The notes beneath the pieces were generated by a model. That model saw only the letters and a list, made by a program, of their open reading frames with translations. It did no database searches and was not told the origin of the DNA. From Adiantum capillus-veneris (taxonomy: Eukaryota > Streptophyta > Polypodiopsida > Polypodiales > Pteridaceae), in NCBI GenBank assembly GCA_014529385.2, contig CM043959.1, positions 6,636,966 through 6,700,965 on the forward strand: 64,000 nucleotides of DNA. The letters run 5' to 3'. Within the stretch, counting starts at the first letter, position 1; the number at the start of each line of letters is the position of its first letter. The translations under genes were made by a program, and so were the position numbers. Below, in pieces: positions 33,188-46,784 of the stretch.

Positions 33188-34060
33188 CACGATGCAAAAT
33201 GGCACGGTTCTATTCAAGAAGAAATTCTTGATGAGGCAGAGGTAGTTAATCAAGACTTACAAGGAGTCGTGATGCAAGATGGGCCTGCAGAGATGATGAC
33301 CAATGATTTGCAAGAAGAGCCCGTGAAAGCCATGACCAATCTAGACATTCATGTGTCTAGAAATGAAGAAGTGTGTGCAGCGCAAGATGATTCCGGGGAT
33401 TTGGTAGATTGTGTAAAATACGATCCGTCGAGCAGGGAAGCTATAACCCTCTGCGATAGTAGTGAGGTTATTGGTGTGCCAGCTGTGGGTATTGATGGGG
33501 CCTATCCTGCCATGGTGGGCAGAGCTATTGCTCCATGTAAACAAGAAGCAGATGAGGTTATGCAGGAGGAGATGAGGGCTGTGACGGTAGGGGATGATGA
33601 TGGAGAGATGGCTGTAGATGGCCTTGCTGCGCACGAGGCACTTAAAGCTATTGATGCCTATGAAGAAGACATCCTGGGGTTGCGGGATTGTGTGTCAGTT
33701 TCAAGCCCTGGTACTCCATGTGCGAAAGAGGGGTCTGATGCAGTTGATTCGAATGAAGATCGATCTTCTGTAGTAGAGGAGCTATTGAACACTCAGGAGC
33801 AGAGCTTAACTGACCAAAGGCAAGATAAAACTCCAGGTGCGCCGCAAGGAGGTCTTCGGGACCTTGATGTTTCTGATAGTGTACTCCTAAAGAAGCTTTC
33901 TGAGGAATGTGGACAGCTGAAATATTTACTGGGAAAGTTGCTTGCCCAAAGCAAGGCGCAAAGTAAGGTAATTAGCGTACTTGGTGATAGGCTTGAGATG
34001 CTTGAACAACAAAAACAGCGAGGTTGTCAGAACAAGGCACAGAGGGAGAAAGGAAGCTGA
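33188..34060 (+). CDS. Possible host-gene terminal exon, acidic protein with C-terminal coiled coil
   Basis: After a TTCCAA-poor TCATTAG (a plausible 3' splice site) the frame is open from 33188 to the TGA at 34058: HDAKWHGSIQEEILDEAEVV, about 290 residues in all. The body is acidic and unstructured (many E, D, S). The end has LLKKLSEECGQLKYLLGKLL, then SKAQSKVISVLGDRLEMLEQ and a basic tail. This heptad-rich pattern (E-L-..L..LL..S..Q...I..L..R...LE) recalls the C-terminus of plant BAG6-type co-chaperones, from memory and unproven. No upstream exon was found, and the N gap lies 130 bp before it. It could be a gene remnant or retrocopy. No TE motif is present. Confidence 0.4.
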   Translation, partial: HDAKWHGSIQEEILDEAEVVNQDLQGVVMQDGPAEMMTNDLQEEPVKAMTNLDIHVSRNEEVCAAQDDSGDLVDCVKYDPSSREAITLCDSSEVIGVPAVGIDGAYPAMVGRAIAPCKQEADEVMQEEMRAVTVGDDDGEMAVDGLAAHEALKAIDAYEEDILGLRDCVSVSSPGTPCAKEGSDAVDSNEDRSSVVEELLNTQEQSLTDQRQDKTPGAPQGGLRDLDVSDSVLLKKLSEECGQLKYLLGKLLAQSKAQSKVISVLGDRLEMLEQQKQRGCQNKAQREKGS

Positions 34061-34210
34061 AGAAGGGATCTAAACAGCGTGAAAAGTGTTGCAAGTATCA
34101 ATGACATTGTCAAAACGGTCTGAATCTTTTCTACTAAATGTATATTGGAGAGGCAGAATTTGCAAATTTGGTGGAATTTACTCAAACTTTCTATTGGCTA
34201 ATGTTTTGTT

Positions 34211-34227
34211 GTGGCTCTTGGTGCTAT

Positions 34228-34300
<73 letters not shown>
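34211..34300. repeat. Compound (CT)n(CA)n microsatellite
   Basis: CT units then CA units in R1. The second copy at 37760-37886 has a similar CT part but a CA part of about 50 units. Further (CT)n tracts: 34500-34542, 34641-34667, 38094-38121, 38234-38277. Confidence 0.95.
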
Positions 34301-34301
<1 letters not shown>

Positions 34302-34494
34302 GTAGGCCTCGAGTTAAAGATCATTTAATAAAAAAATGTCGTTGCATATAGACCTAAGGTTAAACTTTACCCCTTTTCATTTAATCCTTCCTTTGGCTAG
34401 CTGCAACAAATGGGCATTTTGATTTTAACCCATAAAAACATCTTAGTGCTTCATCCTCAAGCTTCATCCTTTTGCCTTTGTGGACTTGTATCTC

Positions 34495-34545
<51 letters not shown>

Positions 34546-34633
34546 AATAACAGGTCTTGAGTTCAACTCCTCGTCAATTAGATCTTTAAGGTCTCTTGGG
34601 ATAGTTTCCTACGAAGTTAAAACTCTCTTCTTC

Positions 34634-34667
<34 letters not shown>

Positions 34668-35279
34668 AGAATAATTGTTATGTAAGTTCCCTCTTTAGTG
34701 TATTTGTCTTGAGTTGAAGAGTGTATCACGTGTCCTGGGATTCTTCGTACAACACTTAAATTCCTCATCTCGTGGGTGAATTCCTCATCTCATGTGAGTG
34801 AAAAAAATAACAAGAGGAAATTGGAATAACCTTCAATCATTAAAACTAGGTAGATTGGCTATTGCTCTTGAGTAGTAAGTCTCGAGTTCAACACTCGTCA
34901 CATTAATGTTTGTGCACATCATAAATAATGAGGTCTTTTTTTCACGTGGTTTTTCCCTCTATTGTACATATAAATGCATTGTGCAAGGATAACGACAATA
35001 AAGTACAATAAGTTTTGTAAATTTTTCAGGAGGAAATCCTCCAACAAACAACTAAAAACATGTGTTGAGCAATGTCTCAAATTGTACTTTATCCTCTTTG
35101 TGTCGGGGGAGGCTTGTGTGTGCCTACACGCTAATGTTTTGTATGCCTACATCCTTTGTGTGTATGAGAGGCAACTTTCTGTTCAAGGGGAGGTTTGTGA
35201 ATTGTGTATCTCACCCTAGTGTGTTTTGAGGGGAGGATTGTGTGAGTGATATGCAACCAAAACCTACATAGGGGAGGAT

Positions 35280-35640
35280 TGTTGGGATGCAAGGTTTTGT
35301 TGCATCTTTTGTGTGAACAACCCTTCCACCCCATGTGTCAATCCATGTGAAAAATCTGTTACAACCTTTGTGTAAAGAACAACCACTTGTATTTGTGTAT
35401 AGGCAACCACATCTTGTGCTCATGTGTCAAAAGGCTCATCTTGTGCTCATGTGTCAAAAGATTGTCTATTTGTATAAGCCTATATAGACATATTTTTATG
35501 AATGATATCAAGCTTTATCATTTGCAAGTATACACTATATATTGTATTGTGTAATAGTTGCTCTTTCAAACTCTACACTAACCTCTCCAAGCATGTTATT
35601 AGCATGAATGGCACACTAGTCTATCCACCTTAACCTAACA
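35280..35640 (+). repeat. Copia-type 3' LTR in R1 (361 bp)
   Basis: A PPT-like ATAGGGGAGGAT (35268-35279) is followed by TGTTGGGATGC; the block ends CCTTAACCTAACA. The matching block in R2, 38685-39045, is also 361 bp. A TATA-like CCTATATAGA is near 35480. The end was chosen from the TGTT/AACA inverts. No 5' partner or PBS was found. Confidence 0.55.
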
Positions 35641-35870
35641 AGTGTTAGTTCATTTGAAGTGTTGTAGCTATCCCAAATTATACTGTTTATTTGTATAAGC
35701 CTATATAGAGGCACATTTTTATGAATGATATCAAGCTTTATCATTTGCAAGTATACACTATATTGTATTGTGCAATAGTTTCTCTCTCAAGTTTTACAGT
35801 AACCTCTCCAAACATGCTATTAGCATGAATGACACATTAACCTATCCACCTAACCTAACAAGTTTCAGTT
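35641..35870 (+). repeat. Tandem duplication of the LTR 3' half in R1
   Basis: The block from TTTGTATAAGCCTATATAGA to CCTAACCTAACAAG occurs twice in R1 (ending at 35640 and 35870) but only once in R2. Confidence 0.7.
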
Positions 35871-37437
35871 CATTTGAAGTGTTCTAGCTATCCCAAATTA
35901 TTACTTGGCTTATTGGAAAGTAATACTAGATTTTGGTATTTGATGCAAACTTGAGCTTGACACCACAATTTAGCAAAATAGACTTGGTTTTTTGAAAGGT
36001 AAGATACACTTGTAGCATCCATGCACGAAGGTCGAGTCAGCTACACCCTCGGATTGAAATATTTGTGTTTGCAATTCTCTCTTTGCTACTATTGATAGAC
36101 TGGGTTTTTTGAGAGATTAGGTACCTCTTGTAGCATCCATGCACTAGCATCGGGTCAACTACATTCCATGTATTGAAATATTTGTGTCTTATGGTTCTTT
36201 CTTTGCTACTATTGATATGGTGATGGTAGCCCACCCACGGTTTAGCACCGTTGTCGGTGAGACAACCTAGACTAGAAAAGAACTCAATGCAATCACGAGT
36301 AAAAGCCATTACCTCCTCAAGACCTCTTTAAAGTATTTGTATTTTTAATTTTGCGTGGTTAGCAGGTGAATTATTTTGTGTAGGATACCTGGGAGTAGAG
36401 ATACTTACCAAGGACCTTGGTAGTTGCATGTTAGTTAGAAAAAAGGATGGTGATTGGGCCTTGAAACTTGTGTTGAGTCAATAAGGATAGCACCAAGTTA
36501 GGAATGTAGAATTTAGAGAAATTTTTGTTTTCTATCGTCTTGTGTTTATCTTTTAATTACAGTAGGAGTAAGGTAAGTAAAATATTGTCAGTGTTGCATC
36601 TGTGCTCAAAAAAATTGAAGTGAATGTAAAATCTGGCCAAAGTTGAAAATAGGCATACCTATTTTCATATGAGAGATGTGGTACTCATTTTTCATAGCTA
36701 AGCTCATTTTTACACTCCGAATAGCACTAGGAACATGTGCAAGTGGTAAAGTTGAAAAATCGATAGGCATAGGACCACTTAGAAAATATGTGTGCCTATT
36801 TTGCAGCTCGCCCATCTAGGTTCCAACCTCCACTCTTGACCACATAGCATGATTGTATATAGTGTGTAGGCAAAGCTACCATGCTTGGAAACATTTGGAC
36901 CACATGATCTTGTAACAGAGCCAAAATTGGTTAAAAACTATTGAAATATGCAAAATAGGGCTACAAATAGGATTCCAAGAACCAAATTCAAATCCCTTCA
37001 TCGATGAAACACTAATTGTGGGTAACCTAAAAAAGGAAACAAAAGTTTGTATTTGAGGAATCTAAAATAGGCGCGTCTATTTTAGATTTTCACCTATTAA
37101 GTACACTTTTTTTTGGAGTAATCTAAGCTTTATACATTACATTTGGAAGCTACAGACCAAAGTTGGAAGCATTTGGAGCTACAAGTTGAGAGACATTGCT
37201 AAAATAGCCTCAAACCTGCTAAAATTTTCCAAACTAGAGATAAAATCTAATCTAGAGAACCAAACCCAATGGACTTGATAGAGGAGTATAACTCCACTAG
37301 AAAAAATAAAGGAACTAGGGGAACAATGTATGTGATAGTAGAAAAGTCAGATATTGTGAGCAAATGGGAAAACAAAGCTGAAACGCGGGCCCTTAGTGAG
37401 GATATCATGGAAGGACCAACTTCCATGGGGGTGTTAA

Positions 37438-37723
37438 AGATATGGAGTATGTGCTGAGCTAGGAGGGCTATCGGTGTGATGTTTGAGCTCACCGAGGAGT
37501 GTGTCGGCTTAGAGCATGTTGCATATGGTTTATTTGTGAAGAGAAGCCACCATTGCCGTGTATTTGTGTCAATTTTCCCTTCCCTCTTCTCTTCTCTGCT
37601 TATGTGTGTGAGTTTCTAGGCGTGCATCGGCAGGCGTGTCCCCCTTGAGGGCGGTTGTGCAAAGAGAGATTGAGAGAGGTTGTGTGTGTGGTGAAGGTAG
37701 TGAATCGGGATGTGCGGAATGTT
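37438..37723 (+). repeat. N2 LTR fragment between R1 and R2
   Basis: Nearly identical to 51282-51566 (GATATGGAGTATGTG ... GAATCGGGATGT). It joins the end of R1 directly to the start of R2, so it marks a junction made by rearrangement or nested insertion. Confidence 0.8.
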
Positions 37724-40541
<2,818 letters not shown>

Positions 40542-41389
40542 TGTCAGGAGTTTCTTGGAGCAAGGGATTGCGCATATGTACATACACATGCATGGTGCAT
40601 CGAATAGAGGATTGCCCCATTTCCATATCCAGGTGGTTACGTGGGGCCCACATGTGTACAGGTAGGATAACATGTACATAGTGCATCGATTTTCACTATC
40701 ACCAGTACCAGTATGTTTTTTCCACAATAATGAGGAGTTTATAGCACGTAAAACTTCTCGAGGAAGCTATCCGCGGGCTGACGACATGAGGTAAGCAGGT
40801 GCGTCAGATGGCATCTAGTGACGTCAGGAGGGCGAACGGGGTCAATATTTGCACGCGGATGAGGACGGACACAACGTGGGTGTTTTCTTGTGAGAGTTAT
40901 GTAGAAAGGTCATCATTAGGACCACTTTTTGGGGCCACTTCACGTGGTTGCGAGATGCATTATTGAAAAGAAATGAGTGCCAGGTGTGCGGATGATGCAA
41001 AAAAGGTGACAAGAACTGAAAAAGCAGAGAGAAGACCAGAAAAAACGTGGAGAAGAGAGGAGGAACAGCCGCAGGTGTTTTTTTGGGGTTTTTGGAGCCT
41101 GTTTTGGCCGTAAACTGCTCATCCGAGGTCGGATTTGAGCACTTTGACATTGTAGATTGTGGTTTTGGGCCGTTCCAACGCGATGGCGCTGTCCATTTTG
41201 CCAAATTCCTCACTCTTTTCTTGCTGTTTTTCTGTGTAAGTTCTCCTATGAGCGAAGTTTCTGCTCTAGTTTGTGATTGTATCTGGCTTATTTTACCCAT
41301 ATTGTGTGAGCTATTTGTCCCATTGGTGTTGGCCCAAGCTCAATTGTATCTAAACATCAGAAATTCTCCTCTTTTGAGCTGAGTTTTTT

Positions 41390-41420
<31 letters not shown>

Positions 41421-41588
41421 GAGTGGGCAAGTGGATAGTCTCTCTCCTCTCACTCTAGAGGTGTGTTCCCTGTCTCGGCCAAGTGTGTTGTCTAAGCCGA
41501 GTGGTGCCCCATAGTGTGTGTGTGTATCTTCCCAAGAGTGTGTGTCGGTCGTTATAGAGGCGTTCTATGTGTTTTCATCCCGCTCACA
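40542..41588 (+). repeat. Tat2 5' LTR (1047 bp)
   Basis: Partner of 48027-49183. (GT)n at 41393-41420. Confidence 0.95.
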
Positions 41589-41594
41589 TTCTTT

Positions 41595-41612
41595 TGGTGC
41601 CCCCACGGAGGA
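41595..41612 (+). promoter_or_regulatory. Tat2 primer-binding site
   Basis: TGGTGCCCCCACGGAGGA, six bases after the LTR. Its reverse complement ends GGGGGCACCA, as a tRNA 3' end should; the tRNA was not identified. Confidence 0.85.
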
Positions 41613-41627
41613 TCTTCTTCGAGTACC

Positions 41628-41740
41628 TTCTGCTTCGAGCTTCGAGCTTCGAGCTTCGGAATTACAGGTTGCAGGTTTCAGATTACAGGTTACAGGTTAC
41701 AGTTTACAGGTACAGGTGATTCACACAGGTACAGGTAGCT
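41628..41740 (+). repeat. Short repeat arrays just after the Tat2 PBS
   Basis: TTCGAGC four times (about 41634-41657), then TTACAGGT-like units about eight times (41663-41736), and CAGGTAGCTGGAG twice (near 41733 and 42046). The remaining leader to 42649 has no supported ORF. Confidence 0.8.
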
Positions 41741-42649
41741 GGAGTACAGTGATATACTAGCAGTGATGTCACTTGCAGTTGTTGTGGGTATGCATCACTT
41801 GGCGCCTGTTTGAGCGCATTGTCTGCTGGATTGTACGTTACTTGTGGAAACTACCATTGTATGCATTTGTGGAGCCATACTTGGTTGTATTTGGCAGTCC
41901 CAGCCATTTCTGAGACTTGGTCTGGAAGATAGTCATTTCTGAGACTTGACTATACGCGATTTGCATTAGCCTTCGTGTGAGGGTCGATAGCGTGAGGTTT
42001 TTATTGAGCTGGGGGATTCTCAAATGTAGAGATCCTTTCGGTGATACAGGTAGCTGGAGCACCCTTTTTGTGACCTCGCCATAGGCTATGTATTAGTGAG
42101 TCCTACTTGATGCTCGGGTTCTATTGTTGACAGTTTATGCATACATATACAGTCTATATTTTGGGTTCCTACGCTCTATTTCTGGGGAAACTCTGCCAAA
42201 ATTTTTCCAAGTTATGATGGCTGGTTTTTTGATCTTTTGAGCCATTTATGCTGTTATGCTGCTGAAATTTTGGCAAAATCAGAGGTTAAGTCACGTGTGC
42301 CTTCTTGGGAGCTTCATGGTTGGCTTTAATGGATGATCAAAATGGCCCTCAATTCACTCCATTTCATTTAACTCAAAGAATCCAGATAAATGTTCATGTG
42401 TCCAGGAAGATTTTTTTCCAGCAGCGCATAGTCTTTATGTTCGGGCCAAGAAGATTATGAGAGATCTTGGAATGTCCTTTGCCTGTTGTAATTCCGATGA
42501 TCAACTATGAAAACTCATTTGATGTGCATGTGTTTGTCCTTATCTAAAGTTGAGCTCCATTGAAGTTTCTGGGGATTGGGTAGTCAAAAGTTTTGGGTTC
42601 TTGGATGTGTGTTCAAAGGGGTTCTCAAAGCATTGAAACTTGGGTAGCC

Positions 42650-43666
42650 ATGGCTTTCTCTTATCCGGAGTTTCATGGAAGAAGTGATGAAGATGTGGAA
42701 GAGTTTTTGGAAAAGATGGAGGTTGCCTACATTAGCAACCAGATTCATGACCCTGCGTAGATGTTACGTCTTCTCCAAATTTGTTCGAAGAGTGATGCAC
42801 GAGTCTGGTCCAAAACATTTGAAGAGGAGTTGCGTGCAACGGATCCACCTGTAAGATTGAGTTGGGACAATCTAAGGCATGGGTTGGAAGTGGAGTTTGT
42901 GAAGATAGAAGATCCTGACAAAGTGTGGCAAGAAGTACAGGCTTTGGTGCAAAAGGAAGGTGAGCCAGTAGATGCGTACATACGTAAGTTTTCATTGGCA
43001 AGGGAGCGAATGTGCAAGGCCTTAGCACCACAGGTACCCCCGCCTGACATGATGAAGAAGGACAGGTTCTTGGCTGGTCTTTGGGAGAATATACGTTGGA
43101 GAGTGGAGCTAAAGAAGCTTAGGACATATGAAGATTCACTAGAGGTAGCAAGGAACAAAGAGTGGAAGTTGAGGAAAATGAGCCAGTTAGGGGTGGAGTC
43201 TTTGCCCATGAGGTCTGAATTTCAGCCTATAGAGTCTTTACAAGGTCGCATGTCAGGGGTTCATCATGAACCAGTGGTTCCTATTACTACTCAGGTTATG
43301 CCAGCAGTGGTCACTACAGCAGTGCAAGATGATGGGCTAAGGCAAGACATGAGGCAAATGGTAGATTTGATGAAGAATCTCAGCCTAAACATGCTAGGTC
43401 AAGTGGGAAATAATCGAGGTCGAGGGAGGTTTGCAAATCAGCCAGGAGGTGAAGAAAGGCCTAGGAATGGTGTTGGACAAAGCAATGATAGGTTTTGGAG
43501 GCAGATGCCCACATGTTATAATTGTGGAGAAATGGGTCACATCAGCCCGCAATGTGATAAGCCACCAAGGATGGGGGGAGACATGTATCCATTGCCAAGA
43601 CAGGTGCTAACTAGGTCAAATGATTATGGCATCAAAATTAGGGAGACGAAGGAACCAGTGGACTGA
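42650..43666 (+). pseudogene. Tat2 gag, one in-frame stop
   Basis: The ATG at 42650 (MAFSYPEFHGRSDEDVEEF) opens a frame of 339 codons ending at the TGA 43664. A single TAG at 42758-42760 lies where a Gln codon would fit (DPA-stop-MLRLLQI). The Retrotrans_gag core includes KTFEEELRATDPPVRLSWDN, PVDAYIRKFSLARERM and KKDRFLAGLWENIRWRV. A CCHC zinc knuckle, CYNCGEMGHISPQC, is at 43514-43555 (residue about 289). This copy could make full-length Gag only if the stop were bypassed. It is related in layout to Tat1 gag. Confidence 0.9.
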
Positions 43667-43692
43667 CCCAGGAGGAAAAGGGAAAGACAAAA

Positions 43693-44862
43693 GTGCTAAG
43701 TGTAGTCACCTTGGAGAAGGCATCAAAGCTAGAGGATACATTAGTGATGCCTATTGGGAAGAGGACCATAGAGGATAAGGAAAGAAGAAGTGCCCCAGGT
43801 CCTAGTAAGAAGAAAGGAAAGAGCCATGAAGGCAAGGATGTCAAGGCCAAGAGGAAAAGGAGAGCTCGTCGAAAGTTTCATGTTTCAGATTTTCCACTAG
43901 GGGATGGGCAATTAAACTATGACTTGAAGGAGGATCTGACGAGCAAGAAGGCAGATGTTACTTTTGGGCAGCTTATAGAGATGGTGCCTAAGCTAAAGCG
44001 ACAGTGGAAGAGGATGGTTAACCCAATGGAGAAAGAGCCAGAGAGAGGTTCAGTAAAGGTGTTGGCAATGGATGAGCTACCAGACATTTGTCCAATAGTA
44101 GATGTGTGGCATAAAAGGAAAAATTTGGGACAAAGTTATGTGGATGGCGGAGCCCAAATATGCGTCATAACACACTCATGCGTTGAGAAGATGGGTCTCA
44201 CAGTGGCTGGGGTGTCAGGTTTTCGGATTAGATTGGCAAACCATCAAAAAGTAAAATGCTTGGGTGTTGTAAAGAGCTTAGAAGTGGAGGAATATGATGC
44301 AAAGGCAGTGGTTGATTTTCATGTGATGCCAGCAGGGTTGGGAGCATATCCTATTATACTGGGCAGACCATGGTTACGTGCAGTGGGAGCTGTTCAAGAT
44401 TGGCGACATGGTACGATTAGCCTCTATGGAAAGACAAGTACCAAGAAGCTTTATAATATGGACACAATGAAACGATTAGAGGAGCTTTATGAAGATGAGG
44501 ATGAGTCTAGTGATGAAGACTCTTCCACGGTGACAGATGAGGACAGTGATAGCACTACCAGCAGTGATGAGGATGCTGATGTTGCATTTCTTTTGATGGA
44601 CAAAGAAATCCAGGAGTTTGGTTTAGTTGCATTTGCGAATGAGGTTGAAGATGAAAGTGAAGGGCCTTATGAAGTGATTGAAGGGCTGATGCAAACTAAG
44701 GTTGAGTTGTCAAAGAAGCAGGAATTGATGACACAAATGATCAGTGGAGACCTCTCAACTATGGAGAAGGATATATATTTGCACATGCTGGCTAGTTTTC
44801 CTGATTTGTTCATTACTTTATATGAAGAGATCAGAGGGTTCAAGGTGAAGAGATGCATATAG
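43693..44862 (+). CDS. Tat2 protease region
   Basis: A 389-codon frame, shifted relative to gag. Lys/Arg-rich N-part, then SYVDGGAQICVITHS with the active-site D at 44143-44145 (D-G-G variant), and YPIILGRPWL. A long acidic segment (DEDESSDEDSSTVTDEDSDS) precedes the RT domain. As a retropepsin it would cleave Gag-Pol. The frame ends shortly after RGFKVKR, where the RT frame opens at 44853 with a 10-bp overlap. Confidence 0.85.
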   Translation: MLSVVTLEKASKLEDTLVMPIGKRTIEDKERRSAPGPSKKKGKSHEGKDVKAKRKRRARRKFHVSDFPLGDGQLNYDLKEDLTSKKADVTFGQLIEMVPKLKRQWKRMVNPMEKEPERGSVKVLAMDELPDICPIVDVWHKRKNLGQSYVDGGAQICVITHSCVEKMGLTVAGVSGFRIRLANHQKVKCLGVVKSLEVEEYDAKAVVDFHVMPAGLGAYPIILGRPWLRAVGAVQDWRHGTISLYGKTSTKKLYNMDTMKRLEELYEDEDESSDEDSSTVTDEDSDSTTSSDEDADVAFLLMDKEIQEFGLVAFANEVEDESEGPYEVIEGLMQTKVELSKKQELMTQMISGDLSTMEKDIYLHMLASFPDLFITLYEEIRGFKVKRCI

Positions 44863-46784
44863 AGCTGAAAGAATGTGCTAAGCCAGTGCGGCAAAGGCTA
44901 AGAAGGATGGGTCAAGAGCAAATGGAAGCCTTGCGAGAAGAGGTGGACAAGTTATTGAAGGCAGGGTTCATAGTCCCTGTGGAGACCACAGAATGGCTGA
45001 GTCCAGTTGTAGTCAGTCCAAAGAAGGATGGGAAGTGGAGAATTTGTGTAGATTTTAAACCCTTAAATGCAGCCACTAAGAAGAACCCATATCCTCTTCC
45101 ATTCATTGATCAGATCTTGGATTCAGTAGCAGGTTATGAGAGGTACAGTGTGTGTGATGGTTTTTCAGGCTATTTTCAATTGAAGATTGCTCTTAAAGAC
45201 CGCACAAAGACAACTTTTATTACGCCATGGGGCTGCTATTGCTACACAGTATTGCCATTTGGGTTGTCAAATGGACCTTCCTTCTATCAAGAGAGAGAAA
45301 ATTGGGTGTTGGAACCATTCATTGGTAGTTGTGTTAAAGCTTTTATGGATGACTTCTGTGTTTATAGCAGTAGGGCTGAACACCATGAGAAGCTGCAGAT
45401 GGTATTGGCTCGATATGATGAATGTGGAGGACAACTAAATCCAAAGAAATGTCATCTAGCACAGCCAAGGGTGAAGTTATTGGGCCACATGGTGTCAAAA
45501 AATGGCATTGAGGCTGATCCAGACAAGGTTAAGTCTATTATTCTTCTTCCATCACCTACGAGTACGAAGCAATTGGCAACCTTTATACACAAAGTGAAGT
45601 ACATGGCAAGGTTTATTCCATTGTCTTCTCAGATTCTTTATCCATTACAACAAGTGGCAAAGCATGATCCATTGCAATGGGATGACAAGTGTGAAGAAGT
45701 GTTTCAAGAGGTGAAAGAGGTGTTAGGGGGTTTGTCAGCCATGCAGGCTCCTGATTGGGAGAAAGTTTTTTATGTAAATCCCTCAGCAGGGGATGATGCC
45801 ATTGGAGCCATGCTATTGCAAAAGGGGAAGGGCAGCCATTATATGAGGCCAGTGTATTGTGCAAGCCGAGTGAAGTTGGTAGCGGAGAGAAAGTTATCGG
45901 AAGTAGAGCTAGTGATGGCCAGTGTAATATTTGCTTGTCGACGATTTCGTCATTACTTGCTACCACGGCCTTTTGTTTTCTTGACGAGTTATGCCTTTTT
46001 GCCACAGTTAATTAATGGTACTAACATGTCAAATGTGGTGAAGAAATGGGTAATTGAGCTGCAAGAGTTTGAGTTCTCTTTTCTAGTGGAAGATAGTACA
46101 AGGGCTACCCTAGCTGATTTGTTGACCTACAAGGAGAATCCCCTTATTGTTAAGGAAGAGGTGGTGAGAAAGGTAGTTGAAGAAGTGCCACAGATCAACA
46201 ATGCACATGTGTTGTTCTTTGATGGTTCATACAGAAAGAGCCATGATGCAGCTTCAGGGGGTATAGCACTTTATGATCCAGAGGGGAAGCTAGTATGCAA
46301 GAGAGGGTTCAAATTGGATGCTCATAGTAACAATGAGGCTGAATATGCTACTCTAGAAGCCGGATTACACATTTGTTTGAAGCATGGGGTTCGAAGGTTG
46401 AGCATAAAAGGTGATGCCTTGTTAGTGGTGAAGCAAGTGCTGGGTGTGTGGAAGAGCAAGAACACCTCATTGAAGGAAATGTGCTTCAGAATTAAAGGCC
46501 TGTTAAAAAAGTTCGAAGCATGGATCATCAGACACATTGAACGTGCTCTAAATGGAGAGGCACATGAAGCAGCTCAAGGCATGATTGGGGAGCTATTTGT
46601 GTTGAGGACCACTTTACCTCTTTATCATGGCCGGGAAAGTTTGGATCAAGAAGAGGAGTTTTTGCTAACAGGAATCATTCCAAAGGAGATTCAGAAGTCT
46701 AAGAAGTATGGCTTTGTGCGTAGAGCATACATGTACAAATTGATTGGTGATGTCTTATACATGAAAGGGCTGATCTCGTGTTGA
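44853..46784 (+). CDS. Tat2 reverse transcriptase with two RNase H domains
   Basis: 643 codons. RT: WLSPVVVSPKKDGKWRICVD, DGFSGYFQLKIALKDRTKT, LPFGLSNGPSFYQ, active site AFMDDFCVYSS (FMDD at 45342-45353), LLGHMVSKNGIEADPDKVKS. First RNase H: VFYVNPSAGDDAIGAMLLQK, with the catalytic D replaced by N as in Tat1. Second RNase H: LFFDGSYRKSHD, SNNEAEYATLEAG, LSIKGDALLVV, NGEAHEAAQ. The last position, usually D (EADALA in Tat1), is H here. The dual arrangement marks the Tat lineage. Confidence 0.9.
   Translation: MHIELKECAKPVRQRLRRMGQEQMEALREEVDKLLKAGFIVPVETTEWLSPVVVSPKKDGKWRICVDFKPLNAATKKNPYPLPFIDQILDSVAGYERYSVCDGFSGYFQLKIALKDRTKTTFITPWGCYCYTVLPFGLSNGPSFYQERENWVLEPFIGSCVKAFMDDFCVYSSRAEHHEKLQMVLARYDECGGQLNPKKCHLAQPRVKLLGHMVSKNGIEADPDKVKSIILLPSPTSTKQLATFIHKVKYMARFIPLSSQILYPLQQVAKHDPLQWDDKCEEVFQEVKEVLGGLSAMQAPDWEKVFYVNPSAGDDAIGAMLLQKGKGSHYMRPVYCASRVKLVAERKLSEVELVMASVIFACRRFRHYLLPRPFVFLTSYAFLPQLINGTNMSNVVKKWVIELQEFEFSFLVEDSTRATLADLLTYKENPLIVKEEVVRKVVEEVPQINNAHVLFFDGSYRKSHDAASGGIALYDPEGKLVCKRGFKLDAHSNNEAEYATLEAGLHICLKHGVRRLSIKGDALLVVKQVLGVWKSKNTSLKEMCFRIKGLLKKFEAWIIRHIERALNGEAHEAAQGMIGELFVLRTTLPLYHGRESLDQEEEFLLTGIIPKEIQKSKKYGFVRRAYMYKLIGDVLYMKGLISC

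Larger units (their letters stand above)
34200..37437 (+). repeat. R1: first copy of a ~3.2-kb repeat with copia-type LTR
   Basis: Starts AATGTTTTGTTGTGGCTCTTGG, followed by (CT)n(CA)n. It continues through two more (CT)n tracts, PPT/LTR, two ~110-bp tandem units (36005-36220) and a 3' part ending CCATGGGGGTGTT. The same series recurs at 37724-40541 plus 49184-49383. No protein-coding region was recognised. It looks like the 3' half of a copia-type element with flanking sequence, copied as a block. Confidence 0.75.

Noticed and set aside
34540-34600. tRNA-derived SINE B box (GAGTTCAACTCC, also 34881 and 38140)
   Set aside because: One mismatch-rich B-box-like string without a clear A box, tRNA fold, tail or target duplication.
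40842-41382. Open frames on both strands in the Tat2 LTRs (also 48562-48953)
   Set aside because: They lie inside LTR sequence, differ in length between the two LTRs and lack protein features.
42732-43209. Minus-strand frames opposite Tat2 gag
   Set aside because: Shadow frames of the gag gene on the plus strand.
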